Assembly: GCA_002917775.1 (NCBI GenBank)
Contig: KZ627156.1
Span: 1,100,838 to 1,164,837, forward strand
Origin: Glaciozyma antarctica PI12
Lineage: Eukaryota > Basidiomycota > Microbotryomycetes > Kriegeriales > Camptobasidiaceae
DNA length: 64,000 nucleotides
Direction: 5' to 3'
The notes below the pieces were generated by a model, which saw only the letters and a list, made by a program, of their open reading frames with translations, was not told where the DNA came from and ran no database searches. Position numbers and translations under genes: made by a program. This document shows positions 44,018-54,964 of the stretch, one piece after another (the first letter of the stretch is position 1; each line of letters starts with the position of its first letter).

Positions 44018-46860
44018 CTACCAACTCCTCTCCACCACCGCCTTCTCCCCCGTTGTCGCTCCATCCCCTCCCCTCCCCCTACCACCTCTAAACTCTCCCC
44101 TCCCGCGCCCCCTCCTCCCGCCCCTTCCTCGTCCGCCCCGAGTGCCCTCGGTGGGAGAGAGGAGAGCTTCTCCAGACGAGCTCTCGCCCGCCGTCTCCTC
44201 CTTCGCTCCTTCGACCTTTGACTCGACCTCCTTCGGCTCCTCCTTCTCCCCCACCTTCTCCACCTTCTCAACAGCCTTCTCCTCCACCTCCTCCACCTTC
44301 TCCACCTTCTCACCACCCTCCTTCACCTCCTCCTTCCCCTCACCAGGCCCCCTCCTCCCCTCCCCCGCACTCCCCCACCCACCCCTCCCACCCCTCTGTC
44401 CCATCCTCTGTCCCATAGGCCCACTCGGCGCCCTCGCATGTGCAGGAGGTCCGGAAGGTGCGCGTGCATGCGTCACGCTCGGTGCAGGGCTCGGAGGTCC
44501 GGAAGGTGCACGGGCATGCGTCACGCTGGGCCCGTTGTTGGGGAGACGTTGGTGAGGTGCTGGGCCACGAGGACCGGTTGGGAGACGCTGAGGGAATCGA
44601 GGGTTGTTGTTCGCGTTGGGAGGGAGGTTGGTCGGGGTTGGGGAGGGGGCGGTGGGGAGGTTGTTCGTGTTCGTCGGGAGGTTGTTCGCGGGGAGAGGGG
44701 CGGAGCGGCGGGGAGCGGCGGGGACGGGGAACTTGGCGGGGAGGGGGAGGGAGGTGGAGAGAGGAGCTGCGGAGAGAGTTGGGAGGGCGGGAGGAGCGCG
44801 GGAGGCGGTTTGGCGGTAGGCGAAGTTGAAGCCTGCGACGAGTCGAGGTTAGCGCCGCCGGATGAGAGAGAGAGAGAGACGTACCTTGGCTCTTCATCTC
44901 GCTGCCAACGCGTCCATCGCGGATGTCGAGAACGAGGCTTCCGAACGCAGCGTCGGGGAGGTTCCTGCGTCCATCGTATCAGCTCACTGCGCCCGAACGA
45001 TGAGGAAGGAGGAACGCACCAGTTCCAGCAGTTCTTCCACACCGTCTCCTCGACCAGGTGTCCTCCGCCGGTAGCGGGAGGCGCAGGAACGCGGTTCGCT
45101 ACCGCGAGCGCGTTCGTCAACAGCGTGCGCTGGTTCTCACTGCGACGACGGCTCATCAGCTCCTCTCCTCGCTAAAACAAACGCACGACTCACTCAATTA
45201 CCCCCTCGACCTGCGCCTTGACCGTATCCCAAACCTCGTTGAACGCCTTCTTGGCTCCCTCGAGCTTGCCCCTGAACGCTTCGGGGTCGGGCTGGACGCT
45301 GAACTCGTTGTAAGAGACGCCGTAGCGAAAGTGCAATCCAGCACTGAGGGTGAGGTCGGCTTTGAGGACGAGGCAGAGCTGGGTGAGGAGGCCTTCGCGA
45401 CCGGGCGAGGCGTGCGAGACGAGGAGGCGCGTTTCGGATTGGTCGTACACCTGCACGCATAAGTTAGCCTCGTTGAGGAGCAGGAGAGAGCGAACCCACC
45501 TTTTGAGCCGTGTCGACCATCTCGCCGACCTGCAGCATAGTCGTCCACATCGTTCCTCCTCCACCCGCAATCGTCGCCGTCCCAGTCCCGTTATCAAACA
45601 GCTTATGCCCGACGACCGCTCCTCCCAATCCAAACAACCTCAACCGCACACCTCCAATGAGGAGGACCCTCGTCGTCGCCTCGTCCAGCACCGTAAGGTT
45701 CGGAATCGCGTACCCCGCGTTCGCAGGCGAGGGAACGCGCGCCTTTCCCTCGACCGGAACGCGAAGGACCGAAGGGCCCGCCAGACGAATCTTCTCCAGG
45801 ATCACCACGTCCTCGCACGCGCCCCAGACGGTGTAGACGGGGACGTCGAGCGTCAACTCCCCGCTGAGGAAGCGAGGGAACTCGCTCAGGCCAAAGTGGG
45901 TGTCGGAGGGAAAGGTTCCGGCCGGAGGAGCGGAGAGGAGAGCTTTCATCTGGATGAGGGAGGTCGAGGGGGCGAGGAGGAGAGAGCGGAAGGAAGGGGG
46001 GATGAGGGAGGAGTATTGAACGAGGTGGCGGAGGGTGCGTTCGGAGATGGTCGCGAGGGAGGATTGCTCTGCGGTTGTAGCGCTTCAGCTTCGAGCGTCT
46101 CTAGGAAGCTTGAGGAGAGGGAGACGAACCGTAAAAACCGAAATCGCCAGAGTGGATGATGGCGATCGCATTGTGCTCTGCAGCGAGGGCGTTGAGGGTC
46201 GAGATGGAGCCTGGGGAGGGTGGGGGGTTAGTGAGTGAGCAAAAGGCTCAGTGGGAGGTGGAGATGAGGCTTTGACAGAGCTGTAGGAGAGCAGCGTGCT
46301 CAAGCTACCGACAGCGAGCGCGCGGAGAGGAGCTGACCTGCCTAGCCTGGGCCGCGCCTCTTCCTCAACGTCTCGTTGACTAGAGCTTCTTTCAAGGAGA
46401 GGAGCTTGTCCCCCTACTGCTGCAACTGCTGCTTCTCGAGGCGCGGAGCTGGCCGACACAACGCTTTCAACAGTCGAAGGAGGAAGCTCGCGAGCTTCCC
46501 TCTCTCGAGCTGTAAGACTGACTCGTCCGTCCGCGCCTTTCCTCCTATCTCCCCAGCTGCTCGCGATGCGCTAAAAGACTGCCTGCACTGCTCTTCGCAC
46601 AAGCACGTCCAGCACCTCCATGAACCCGCGCCTCCACGCACGGACGTCGCCCATTCCCAGTGTCAACCCCTCAACCTCTTCACGCACTCACCTCGGACAT
46701 CAGCTACACACAAGATCCTTCCTCCAGCACTGTTGATCACATCGAGCCTGTTGGAGTGAGTGTCGGTAGGGACGGGTCCGCGCGTCGGGGGTGGGCCGCC
46801 GTTGGGAGGTCCTGGGGAGCGGGGGAAAGGGGAGTTGTTGAGGATCGCTTGGGATGCCAT
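44018..46860 (-). CDS. DUF2433-type metallophosphoesterase-like protein with repeat and RGG tail
   Basis: Starts MASQAILNNSPFPRSPGPPN. Exon 1 ends RILCVADVRG; a 481-base intron (46211-46691), long for this window, follows. Then come SISTLNALAAEHNAIAIIHS with GDFGFY, SERTLRHLVQYSSLIPPSFR, LDVPVYTVWGACEDVVILEK, LFGLGGAVVGHKLFDNGTGT, GTMWTTMLQVGEMVDTA and LLVSHASPGREGLLTQL. ADVRG/GDFGFY/WGACEDV/SHASPGREG line up as the calcineurin-like metal-site motifs in the fungal DUF2433 family; enzymatic activity is unproven. The C-terminal 250 residues are disordered: Pro/Asn-rich, a THARAPSGP repeat, Glu/Lys/Val heptads (EKVEKVEEVEE), then an RGG box (GGRGRGGRRGRGRG). The RGG box suggests RNA association, inferred. 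Confidence 0.72.
44445..44527. repeat. Short direct repeat in DUF2433-type gene
   Basis: Two near-identical 35-base copies (44445-44479 and 44493-44527), 48 bases apart and in frame. They encode the repeated THARAPSGP peptide, and a third, weaker copy (AHARAPSGP) follows towards the C-terminus. Confidence 0.85.
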
Positions 46861-47494
46861 TATTTTGGGTGGGGAGAGGGGGGTATAAGGGTCGGTACGG
46901 GGGGCGGGAGGAGGGTAACGGGGTAGGGAGAGTGAGAGAGGAAGAAGTGGAAACCAGCGTCTTGCACCCAGGTAGCGCAGCGGTAGCGCGCGAAGAAGGG
47001 TGATTTGTTTCGTGCTCACACAGCAGACAGAGGTGCTGCTTTGAGAGTTCTTATGGATCCTCAACAGAGCTCAACAGAGGCGGAGCGCGTTGGCAAGCTC
47101 AGACGAGGTCGGTCGGAGTCCCTGCGAGTAATCCACTCACCGACCGCGAGGAAGACGACACGCTCTTCTTCTTCCTCCGTTGCTACCAAGCATCTGGAAA
47201 CATATTCAGGAACGTCAACCGTAGTCGGCTCTAGCTTTCCGAGGTGTAAACCACGATTGAGGGAGAGAGAGGCGAGAAGCGAGGTCGACATTGCGAAGGC
47301 AGCTTTCCAGTTCCTGGTACTTGCTGCTCTGCTCGGTACTTCGGTACTTGATACCGTGTCGGTTTGCGAGGGCTGTTATCCTTGGAAAGTCCCTCAAGCA
47401 AAAGCCACACGTTGCGAAGCCGCAAGTCAACTCCGCCGTAGATCCACGGGCTCTCTGTCTCTCCCCACCACCTCCTTCGGATCCGGACACGCCC
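46861..47494. promoter_or_regulatory. Divergent intergenic region, DUF2433 and LRR genes
   Basis: About 630 bases. The LRR frame is open upstream of 47495 to a Met at 47291, so the true start is not settled. A tRNA-like A-box occurs near 46972-46990 but no B-box follows. Confidence 0.4.
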
Positions 47495-49239
47495 ATGGAC
47501 TTTCGCAGGCCTACCAGTGCCGACTCAGACTCCGACTCTGACGATCCACGGCCGTCCTCGTACCTCCCCATCACCTCCTCCTATGCCCCCTCGTCCTCCT
47601 TCTTCCGACCACGCCGTCCCCGCGCCCTGTCCTCCTCCTCAGTCTCCTCGACCTCGTCCCTCTCCAGCAGCTCCAGTTCGAGCTCCTCCCTCTCCTCCGT
47701 CTCTCTCCAACCCCGCCCTTCCCCCTCCCCAGCTCGTGCAACTACAACCCCCAAACGACACCTCAAGCTCTCCCTCTCCCTCCTCCGCGCTCGTAGAGCC
47801 CTCTCTACCAACTCCTTTGAATCTCTCTCGGCGGCGCTCAGGAGCGTCTCCCTCGCGATCCCGAGTGAGCTTGGGTCGCTCGGCTCGTTCGTCCCGATTC
47901 TGGACCGCCTGGCGAGGGACCTGGTGGAGGGACTGGGAGGGGATGAGATGGGGAGGCAGGCAAGGAGAACGTTGAGTAAAGAGGACGCAAAGGCGCTCGT
48001 GGGATTGCGACAGAGGTGGAGTGGCAAGGGGAAGGGACGGGAGGCGGATGGCTGGGTTACGGAGGTGAGGGAGCGTGTGCTGAGGGTGCGTTTGCTTGCC
48101 CTTCTGGACGAGTTGTTTGAGTGTTCACAAACCGGCTTGCAGAACCCTCCGCTGGCGTTCCTTGAAACGCCTCACGACCTACCGACTTCGACCTTGCTCA
48201 CCTCCCTCGAATCGCTTATCATGCCTTCCTCGCTCCCACGGATCTTCCTCTCCGAGCTGGAGCTCACGAGCGACTATATGGAACGCTGGGAGACATTTAA
48301 GCGCGCCGAGGACGTTCTGGCGTGGTACGTTTCCTTCGACGCAGCTCCGCAACTCGACCCTCGTGCCGTCCTCGATTCCGTGCGATCCCTCGATCTCTCC
48401 AAGAACCAGCTCAACAGTACGTGGTTTCCCTCCCTCTTAATTCCCTCGCCTAACCCCCCGCAGCTCTCCCTTCCTACCTCACTCGCGTCCTTCCCCTCCT
48501 CGAAACCCTCCTTCTAACACACAACCTCCTACCACATCTCCCACCCTCCATCACTCTCCTCCCCCTCCGCCGCCTCAAAACGCACGGCAACCCCCTCTCC
48601 CACTCCTCCACCAAACCCACCACCAAACTCCTCTCGCACCTCCTCCTCACCCCCTCCCCACCTCCTCCCCTCATCCCACCCCTCTCAGAAATCTGCGCCC
48701 GCCTCCTCCTTTCCTCCAATCCCATCCCCAACCTCCCACAGCACCTCGAATCCCTCCTCACGAATTCCTACACCTGCGCCTCCTGCAACCACTTCATCTC
48801 CTCCCTCGGTCCCGCTCATCTCCCACCGCTATTCGAGCGCGTCCACCTCCTCGAACCAGGCGTCGCTCTACCGCGTCAACTCTCTCATAACCCCTCTGCC
48901 TCAGAGGAGACGGAAGCACGGGCTCCGCATCGGCTTACGCTGGAGGAGAAGGTCCTGTTGGCGTTGCTGGGGAGGGGGGTCGAGTTGATGACGTTTGTGA
49001 TTGGGGATGAGAAGGGGTGGAGGTTTTGTAGGGCGTGTGCGAGGGCGCATTTGGGGTCGCTTGGGGAGGAGGGGGAGCAGGATGGGAAGAGAGGGGATGA
49101 GCGTGAGGGAGGGAAGGACGAGAGGAGGTGCGGGTGCGTGGTTTGTAGGGAGGAGAAGAGGGTCAGGGAGGGGAGTGAGGGCGTTATGAGGTGGTTGAGA
49201 AGGAAAGGGGGGCGGAGGGGATTGGGGTGGGAGAAGTAG
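47495..49239 (+). CDS. Leucine-rich-repeat protein with cysteine pairs
   Basis: Starts MDFRRPTSADSDSDSDD at 47495 (an in-frame Met at 47291 is possible). The N-terminus is Ser-rich (long Ser runs). A helical region follows (FVPILDRLARDLVEGLGGDE; LLALLDELFECSQTGLQNPP), then LRRs: VRSLDLSKNQLN, intron at about 48419-48465, LTRVLPLLETLLLTHNLLPH, LPPSITLLPLRRLKTHGNPL. The C-terminal part has SYTCASCNHFI, FCRACARAH and CGCVVCREEK, three Cys pairs that could bind zinc. The end is basic (RWLRRKGGRRGLGWEK). This LRR-plus-CxxC layout occurs in fungal LRR proteins of unknown role; I cannot name it. Two exons. Confidence 0.68.
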
Positions 49240-50130
49240 AGGAGGTCGTCGCTGCGATGGTTTCGCTTTTCTCTCCCGCCTCGTCTTGACGCGACGAGCG
49301 AATTGCAGGCGTGGATTCGGCGAGCAATGCGATCGCCGAATCTCGCACAACCCCTGCTTGCGAAACTGCTCGCTCGCTCGCTCGCTCCTGACAGCCAACT
49401 TCTCCACGAAAGCTTCTCACTCCTCCTCGCTCGTAATCTCTGCGACAGACTCATTTCTCAGCTGGCCTGTGCAGGAGACGAAGACCGCCGTCGCTTCAGC
49501 CCTTTGCGACAGCGAGAATTCTCCCGCACGTCGACCACGCCGTCTCGACCTCGCTGTGGCGTATTCCGCGAGCGATAATTGGGGAGGCGTGGGCTATAGC
49601 TTCTTTTGGAAAACTGGGAGCTTCTATCTCGCAGGAAGGGAGGAGCGTTGGAGAGGAGACGTTGGAGAACGAAGCGATGAGCGGTCGTACTTTCTTTCCT
49701 GCTTCCGAAAGGCGCAACGACACCGACGCTGCTAAGATTCTCGTAGTGTACACGCACGAAGTATCTGACGTGTCAACAAACCCAGCTCTTTCGAAGGACT
49801 TAACGAAACGGCATCTCGACACCTCGCTCGCTCGCTCGCTCCATCCCATTGCGAAGACCTCCAGCAGATCCGAAGCGCGCTCTCTCTCTCTCGCTCGCTC
49901 TCCAAAGAAATGAGTTCAGGAATATAAACCATTGATCATTCTTCGCCCGCGACTAGCGCTCGCAAAACAACCCGGGAGCTCAGCTCATCCCCACCCATCC
50001 TATCCAAAAAAACTACCAAAGTGATCAAAGCACGACATCCCACTGAAACTAAAAGCCCAAAGAAGATCCCTATCTACCCCTTCCCAATCCCACCGCGAAC
50101 CCCGTCGATAACCAGATCGAGAACAAGCTA
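49240..50130. other. Convergent intergenic region rich in GCTC/CTCG microsatellite
   Basis: About 890 bases. Contains CTCG/GCTC runs at about 49368-49386, 49829-49843 and a CT/CTCG run at about 49878-49902, and a perfect 10-base inverted repeat at 49314-49342. No supported gene. Confidence 0.5.
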
Positions 50131-51150
50131 TCAAAGCTTGATCGTCTTGCGAACGCGCGCCATGCGAACGTTCTGCTCCAACCCGAGCGACCGGCGCCGG
50201 GCGAGGTCGACCATGTGCGAGTTGATTGCCGAGGTCCAGGCGGCTGAAGCGCGCTTGACGAGGGGCTTGGGGACGTCGGAGGAAGGGGAGACGACGGTCA
50301 TGTTGATCTCCGAATCGACGATGCCCTTGGAGTTGGAGGTGTCGACGATGGCGGAGTGCGAGCCGGCGCTGGAGTCGTCGTCGGAAGAGGGGGGGGAGGA
50401 GGAGGAGGAGGAGTCGATGAGGATGGAGTGGTCGCCGACTGCGGGGAGGGCGCGAGGGGGGAGGACGTTCATGTTGATGACCGATCCTTCGATGCCAGAG
50501 TTGGTGGAGGAGGAGGAGGAGGAGGGGAGAGAGGAAGAGTCGATGAGGATAGAGTGGTCCCCGACGATGGCGCGAGAGTTGAGGTTGATGTTGAGAGTAG
50601 AGTTGTGGATCCCTCCTCCCGTCGCTCCGTCCTTGCTCGAAGCGTCGACGTAGACGTTGTGGTGCGTCGCTTCTTGACGCTTGGCCTTAGTCGAGGATTG
50701 GCGCTTGGCCTTGTGAGCTCCGGACTTCTTTGAGGCGACGCCGCGTGACTTTTTGGGTGCGACGACGGGTGCGGCGAGAGGGATGGGGGTGGAGGGGTCG
50801 ATGATGGTGAGGTTGATGGTCGAGTTGCGGATACCGGCTCGGCGGTGGAGGTGGGAGGAGCGAGAACGCTTGACCTTGTCGCCAACACTGCGAAAGGTGG
50901 GTCAGCATGAGAAGGGAGGAGGTTGAGGAGTGGGAACGCACAGGTTGATGTTGATGTGAGAACCTTCGATGGCTTTTGCGAGCTCAGGGCTCAGCGTAGC
51001 GGGATCGATGGAGTGGAGAGTGGCGGTGCCGTTGGAGGAGGTGTGAGAGATGTTGATGTCGCGAGGTCGAGGGGCGGTGGGTCGAGCGTACGCGGGGGAG
51101 AGGGCCAGAAGGCAGAGAAGGGAGACGGGGAGGAGGTTGGTGGGGAACAT
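50131..51150 (-). CDS. Secreted repeat protein with Kex2-type dibasic sites
   Basis: Begins MFPTNLLPVSLLCLLALSPA with a clear signal peptide and likely cleavage at AYA. One intron near 50888-50942. The mature region holds at least six degenerate repeats built on (G/N)S-x-(I/L)-N-(I/L/M)-(N/T)-(V/I/L): SHININL, STINLTI, STLNINL, SVINMNV, SEINMTV. Two repeats continue with the identical VGDHSILIDSSS. Lys-Arg sites (VKRS, AKRQSS, AKRQEA, VKRAS) and HRRAG suggest processing by kexin in the Golgi. The C-terminus is basic (RMARVRKTIKL). No enzyme domain. Known fungal parallels in style are kexin-processed repeat proteins such as repellents; homology is not claimed. Divergent from the GH18 gene, which has the same kind of dibasic sites. 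Confidence 0.7.
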
Positions 51151-52097
51151 TGTCGAGTCGTATGGGGTGGGTTACGCGGACTGGAGGTGAGTTAGGCGAG
51201 TGATGAGGAGGACTTGGAAAAGAGAGAGGGGAGCAGAGAAGCGGAGTACTTAAAGGATTGCAGAGCTTGAAGCCATTGTCGCGTTTGAGGATAGGAGACT
51301 GCTTCCTGTTGAGGAGGGAGGCTGGAACCGACAGTGAGATGAGATGGCGGGTCGAAGTCGGCGGGAAACTTCTCGTTCGGTCTGGAGGGCGTCCCTAACT
51401 TTAGTAGATTGCGGGTAGGCGCTCTGAGCAGGACTGGGAAGGCGGTGGAGGCCTGAGGGAGCAGAGGTGGAGGACTAGCAGGATTGGTGTCCAAGAGAGA
51501 GCTCGATCGTTTTAACCCGAGTCGAAGTACTTTTGGCCCAAGTTTGTTCTTCCTTCTCCGGGTCGCCCTGCTCTCGCTCCAACTCCACCGCTGCCTGCTG
51601 AGTTTCCTGCTGTGCTCTGCTTGCTGCTTGACTGCCCAGTCGTCGCAGTGACTTGGAAAGCTGAGAAGGGGGCGAAGCTCTGTTTTTAGCTCGGAGTGGA
51701 ATTCGATCGCTTAGACTCGATCACGTAGATTGTTGACTCAACCTTTGCTGCGCTCAAGCCTCTCGCCGCGGAGGGAATCTTCGTTCGCCTGCTGCTCTCT
51801 CTCTCGCCATCTCTCCCACCTCGTCAACTTCGGAGCTTTTCCCTTGCGCGCCCCCCCCCCCCCTCCTCCCCATCCCCCCAGAGGCCGGTCTCCTCTACTC
51901 TCTTCATTCCACCGTATCCCAACCACTCTCCTCAGAACCGGTCCTCTTCCTCAACCCTCCCGCCAGTCGAACGCCCTCCCGACTTACTTCTCCCCAACTC
52001 CCCACACCCTCAACAGCGCTAGTCGCTTCCGCCGCCTTCATCAGTAACCTCAGAGTTGATCTCTCGCTCAGCTAGTCTGCAGCACCGCCAGCACAGG
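51151..52097. promoter_or_regulatory. Divergent intergenic region of the two secretory genes
   Basis: About 950 bases, the longest divergent promoter in the window apart from the gap region. Contains a TTTAAGTA-like sequence on the minus strand near 51245-51255 and a poly-C run near 51850-51862. A 100-codon leftward open frame (51192-51494) has no motif support and is probably leader. Confidence 0.45.
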
Positions 52098-54964
52098 ATG
52101 CTCCCCCCAACTTTCCCCCTCATCGCCTTTGCGCTCATCGCCCTCGCCTCCTTCTCCCTCGCCCTTCCCACTCGTCAAGTCGGAGGAGCCGCCATCTTCG
52201 AACCCCTCTTCCTCAACGCCGCCCCCGTCGTCGGTCCTTCGCGGTCCATCGAACGCCTTCGCCTCCGTCGTCGTTCCCCTACTCCCACCCCCGTCGTCGT
52301 CGAGGTCGCTCCCGTCGCCAACTCCAAGGTCAAGCGCCAGGCATCCGTTCTCGCCGCACCGGCGAACAAGAGCAAGCGCCAGGCCTCCATCGTCCTCTCC
52401 CCTCCCCTCATCAAGGTCGTCACCCCCATCGTCGGCAACCCCAAGCGCAAGCTAGGAGCTCGTGCGATCATCAGCAGCACCAGCAGCACCAAGGCGAAGC
52501 GCTCCCTCCCCGTCATCGCACGCTCGGTCGCTCCCGTCGTCGTCAACCCCAAGGCGAAGCGGTCGACCTACAACCCCGTCGGCGTCTCCCGCCGTGCGAT
52601 CGCCAACGCCCTCGCCGAGTCGAAGCGCCCTCCTCGAGTCGAAGTCGTCCAACGTCCTCCCCTGCCCCCCTCGTCTCCCGACACCTCCGAGCTGGTCTCG
52701 AGGCCGTCAGGAAGGCGAAGCGATCGGTCGTCGACGTGACTTCGAACCCCAAGTTCGCTAGGCGCAGCGTCGTCGCGGTCGACAACCCCAAGCTTGCGAA
52801 GCGTACTTCGCGAGGCGTTTTCGTCGAGGACCCTCTCATCAAGGTCGTCACCGAGGTCATCGCCGCTGGCATCGTTCCCAACCCCAAGTCGCCCAAGTTC
52901 CCCTCCCTCGGCGGCAGCCTTCCCGCCTCCTCGTCCTCGTCCTCGTCGATGGCCAGCGTGACTTCCTCGAGGAGCTCGTCGTCGACCAGCACTCGCGCAT
53001 CCTCCTCTTCGACCACCACTCGCGCATCCTCCTCTTCGACCACCACTCGCGCATCCTCCTCCTCGTCGACCACCACTCGTTCCTCGACCACTTCCGCGAC
53101 CACCACTCGCTCCTCCACCTCAACGACCGCCTCGACCACCTCTCGTTCGTCGAGCTCCTCCACCACCCGCTCTGCCACGGTCTCGTCGACCACGGCGGCT
53201 GCGAGCGCTACGGGCAAGTCCTGGCCTACGTCGGGCAAGCAGATCTCGGGAGGCTACTACCCCGACTGGACCGCCAACATCCTCCCTCCTTGGGCCGTCA
53301 ACTACAAGATGTTCGACGTCATCAACTTTGGTGCGCTCCTTTCCTCGCTCTCTCCTTGCCCCGCTCTGATGATACGTTTTTCGCAGCCTTCGCACTACCC
53401 ACCGCCAACTTCGATCTCGAATTCACTCAGTGGAACTCGGAGGCGACCCTTAGGGAGGTCGTTCGCTACGCCCACGGCAACAACACCAAGGTCCTCATCT
53501 CTATCGGAGGCTGGACCGGCTCCGGTCTCTTCTCGAACGCCGTTGTGAACGCGGAGAACCGCAAGGTCTTTGTCGCCAACATCATCAAGATGGTCAACAA
53601 GTTCGGTCTAGACGGTGTCGATCTCGACTGGTGCGTTCCCTTTTCCTTTTCTCGGTCGCGAGCTTTGCTGACGTTGTTTCGCACCACAGGGAGTACCCTG
53701 GAACGACTGGAAACCCCGGCAACATCGTTCGCTCCTCCGACACGGCCAACTTCCTCCTCTTCCTCACCTCCCTCCGTGCCGCCCTCGCTCCTGGCGCTCG
53801 CATGAGTTCCTGCACCACCCACTCTGCCTTCATCGGAGCGAACGGAAGTCCTCTCGCCGACGTTTCGGCGTTCGGCAAGGTCCTCGATAACGTCGTCGTG
53901 ATGAACTACGACGTCTGGGGAGGTACGTCGTCTTTCCAAGTCCTTTTCGTGCGATCGACACTGACGACACTGACGACAATTCCACTCGCAGCTTCTTCCA
54001 ACCCCGGCGCCAACGCTCCTCTCACCAACGCCTGCGCCAACTCGATGCAGCCCAACGCCAACGCCGAATCGGCCATCAGGACCTGGACCAACGCCGGCAT
54101 GCCCGCCAACAAGATCCTCATCGGCGTCGCAGCGTACGGCTACATCTCCTCCTCCACCGCCACCACTCTCGTTCACAAGCGCTCGAACCGCGACGTCGCC
54201 GTCGCCGCGCACGAGGACAAGTACAAGTCGCACGGTCGTCGAGCCTGGGAGCAAGGGCAGCGCGAGACGCAAGCTCGTCTCACGGCCGCTCGGATCCTCA
54301 AGCGCGCTGAACGCAAGCGAAACGGCGATATCCTCAAGAAGCGCCAGAACATCATCTTCTGCCCTAACGACCATTCGGGCAAGCCCTGCGCTGGGATCAC
54401 GGGACAGAACGTTACGGGCATCGACTGGAACCCCCTCACTCGTACCAAGACCGCCTCGGGACCCGCACCGACTGGCGTGTTCGCTCCTGGCGTCGGAGTC
54501 GGCAAGCTTGGGAGCGGCAGTCTTGCCGCCGTCAACGGGAACCAGGTCCAGTTCTACCAGCTTATCGCGTACGGCGTCATCGTCAAGGCGAACGACGGTA
54601 CCTGGGTCGGAACGAACGGCTACACTCGCAAGTGGGACACCTGACTCCTCCGTTCTGCGTTCCTTTCCCCCTCTCGTCTTCGCGCTCGAAACTGACTTCG
54701 CACTCTCGACGCAGCCCTACCTCTACGACCAATCTCGCCGCGTCGTCGTGACCTACGACGATCCCATCAGTCTCGCGCTCAAGGGCAAGCTCGCAGCCGA
54801 GAAGAAGATCGGCGGTCTCATCATGGTTCGTCCCTCCTCTCCTCCCTTCGCACCACCGCTAACTTTTTTCTCGTGCGCAGTGGGACATGGCGGGCGATAC
54901 CGATAACTTTGAGCTCACCTCCTCCTGGCGCGTCGGAATGGGCCTCACAGCTCGCGGCGTCTAA
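52098..54964 (+). CDS. Secreted GH18 chitinase-like protein with Kex2-site-rich N-terminal region (reading frame apparently interrupted twice)
   Basis: Begins MLPPTFPLIAFALIALASFS, a signal peptide. About 270 residues follow in which short Val/Ile/Pro peptides alternate with Lys-Arg or Arg-Arg sites, often in the form NPK-x-(A)KR: NSKVKRQAS, NKSKRQAS, GNPKRKLG, NPKAKRST, NPKFARRS, NPKLAKRTS. Next is a Ser/Thr-rich linker with 27-base repeats. The GH18 domain then runs GGYYPDWTANILPPWAVNYK, VLISIGGWTGS, GLDGVDLDWEYP (catalytic DxxDxDxE complete), VVMNYDVWG, GVAAYGY, VQFYQLIAYG, PYLYD, GGLIMWDMAGD. GH18 enzymes hydrolyse chitin; cell-wall remodelling is inferred. The frame appears interrupted near 52650-52700 and again near 54640. 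Both could be sequencing errors since sequence on each side stays GH18-like. Confidence 0.75.
52991..53074. repeat. 27-30 base tandem repeats in the Ser/Thr linker
   Basis: Units at 52991-53017, 53018-53044 (identical) and 53045-53074 (with 3 extra bases). They encode TRASSSSTT-type peptides, a likely O-mannosylated linker before the GH18 domain. Confidence 0.9.

Noticed and set aside
46960-47010. tRNA-like A-box (TAGCGCAGCGG) near 46978
   Set aside because: No B-box (GGTTCRANNCC), anticodon stem or acceptor pairing follows within 150 bases; a lone A-box is common by chance in GC-rich DNA.
52452-53238. Leftward Glu/Val-rich open frames over the GH18 gene
   Set aside because: Antisense of the Ser/Thr linker; the rightward strand has signal peptide and GH18 motifs.
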